Assembly (NCBI GenBank): GCA_964439745.1 | Contig: CAYTQK010000045.1 | Coordinates: 1-15,941, forward strand | DNA length: 15,941 nt | Origin: CAYTQK01 sp964439745 | GTDB taxonomy: Bacteria > Desulfobacterota > Desulfobacteria > Desulfobacterales > Desulfosudaceae | Reading direction: 5' to 3' | Shown here: positions 15,917 to 15,941 of the stretch, one piece after another | Layout: the number at the start of each line of letters is the position of its first letter | Numbering within the stretch: the first letter of the stretch is position 1 | Notes under the pieces: model-generated | What the model saw: the letters and a program-made list of their open reading frames with translations, nothing else | Told to the model about the DNA's origin: nothing | Database searches by the model: none | Made by a program: the position numbers and the translations under genes

Positions 15917-15941
15917 GGCAGTTTTGTTTGAAGATTATCTT

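Overview
The window looks like part of a chromosome from an anaerobic, high-GC proteobacterium, most likely of the sulfate-reducer type (Desulfobacterota, formerly Deltaproteobacteria). This is inferred from three things: a very large 2-hydroxyacyl-CoA dehydratase-activase fusion typical of strict anaerobes, a lipid-type polyketide synthase operon of a kind known from this group, and a GEMM-like leader ending in a form I recognise from Geobacter relatives. No taxonomic marker gene is present, so the assignment is soft.

Left part, minus strand (1-9307): two tightly linked giant synthase genes, read right to left. The first (9307 to 2381) encodes a complete 2308-residue iterative type I synthase with the order KS-AT-ACP-ACP-degenerate ACP-KR-DH. 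This is the PfaA/HglE-like layout of 'secondary lipid' synthases (polyunsaturated fatty acid or heterocyst-glycolipid type). The second starts 8 bases after the first stop codon and runs off the left edge. Its visible 790 residues are a KS followed by most of an AT. Together they should build a long acyl chain from malonyl-CoA; enoyl reduction, phosphopantetheinyl transfer and chain release are not encoded in the visible part.

Central intergenic region (9308-10071): the operon has a long leader. On the minus strand I see a promoter candidate, then an RNA resembling a GEMM/c-di-GMP-I riboswitch, then a strong intrinsic terminator whose 5' arm is the 3' end of the aptamer. A second messenger therefore probably decides whether RNA polymerase reads into the synthase genes. 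The AT-rich remainder holds divergent promoter and operator candidates.

Right part, plus strand: a 398-residue 12-helix MFS exporter of the DHA1/TetA type (10072-11268), then a 1408-residue protein (11401-15627). The latter fuses two BadF/BadG/HgdC-type ATPase modules, a DUF2229-like Cys-rich region and an HgdB-like C-terminal region. The first ATPase module keeps its iron-sulfur cysteines but has lost ATP-binding signatures, so the protein looks like an internal active/inactive pair.

The last 314 bases are non-coding in the visible part. They hold a good sigma-70-type promoter followed by five copies of TAAAGGGGT and an imperfect hairpin, resembling the edge of a repetitive (possibly REP/RAYT-like) element that continues past the window.
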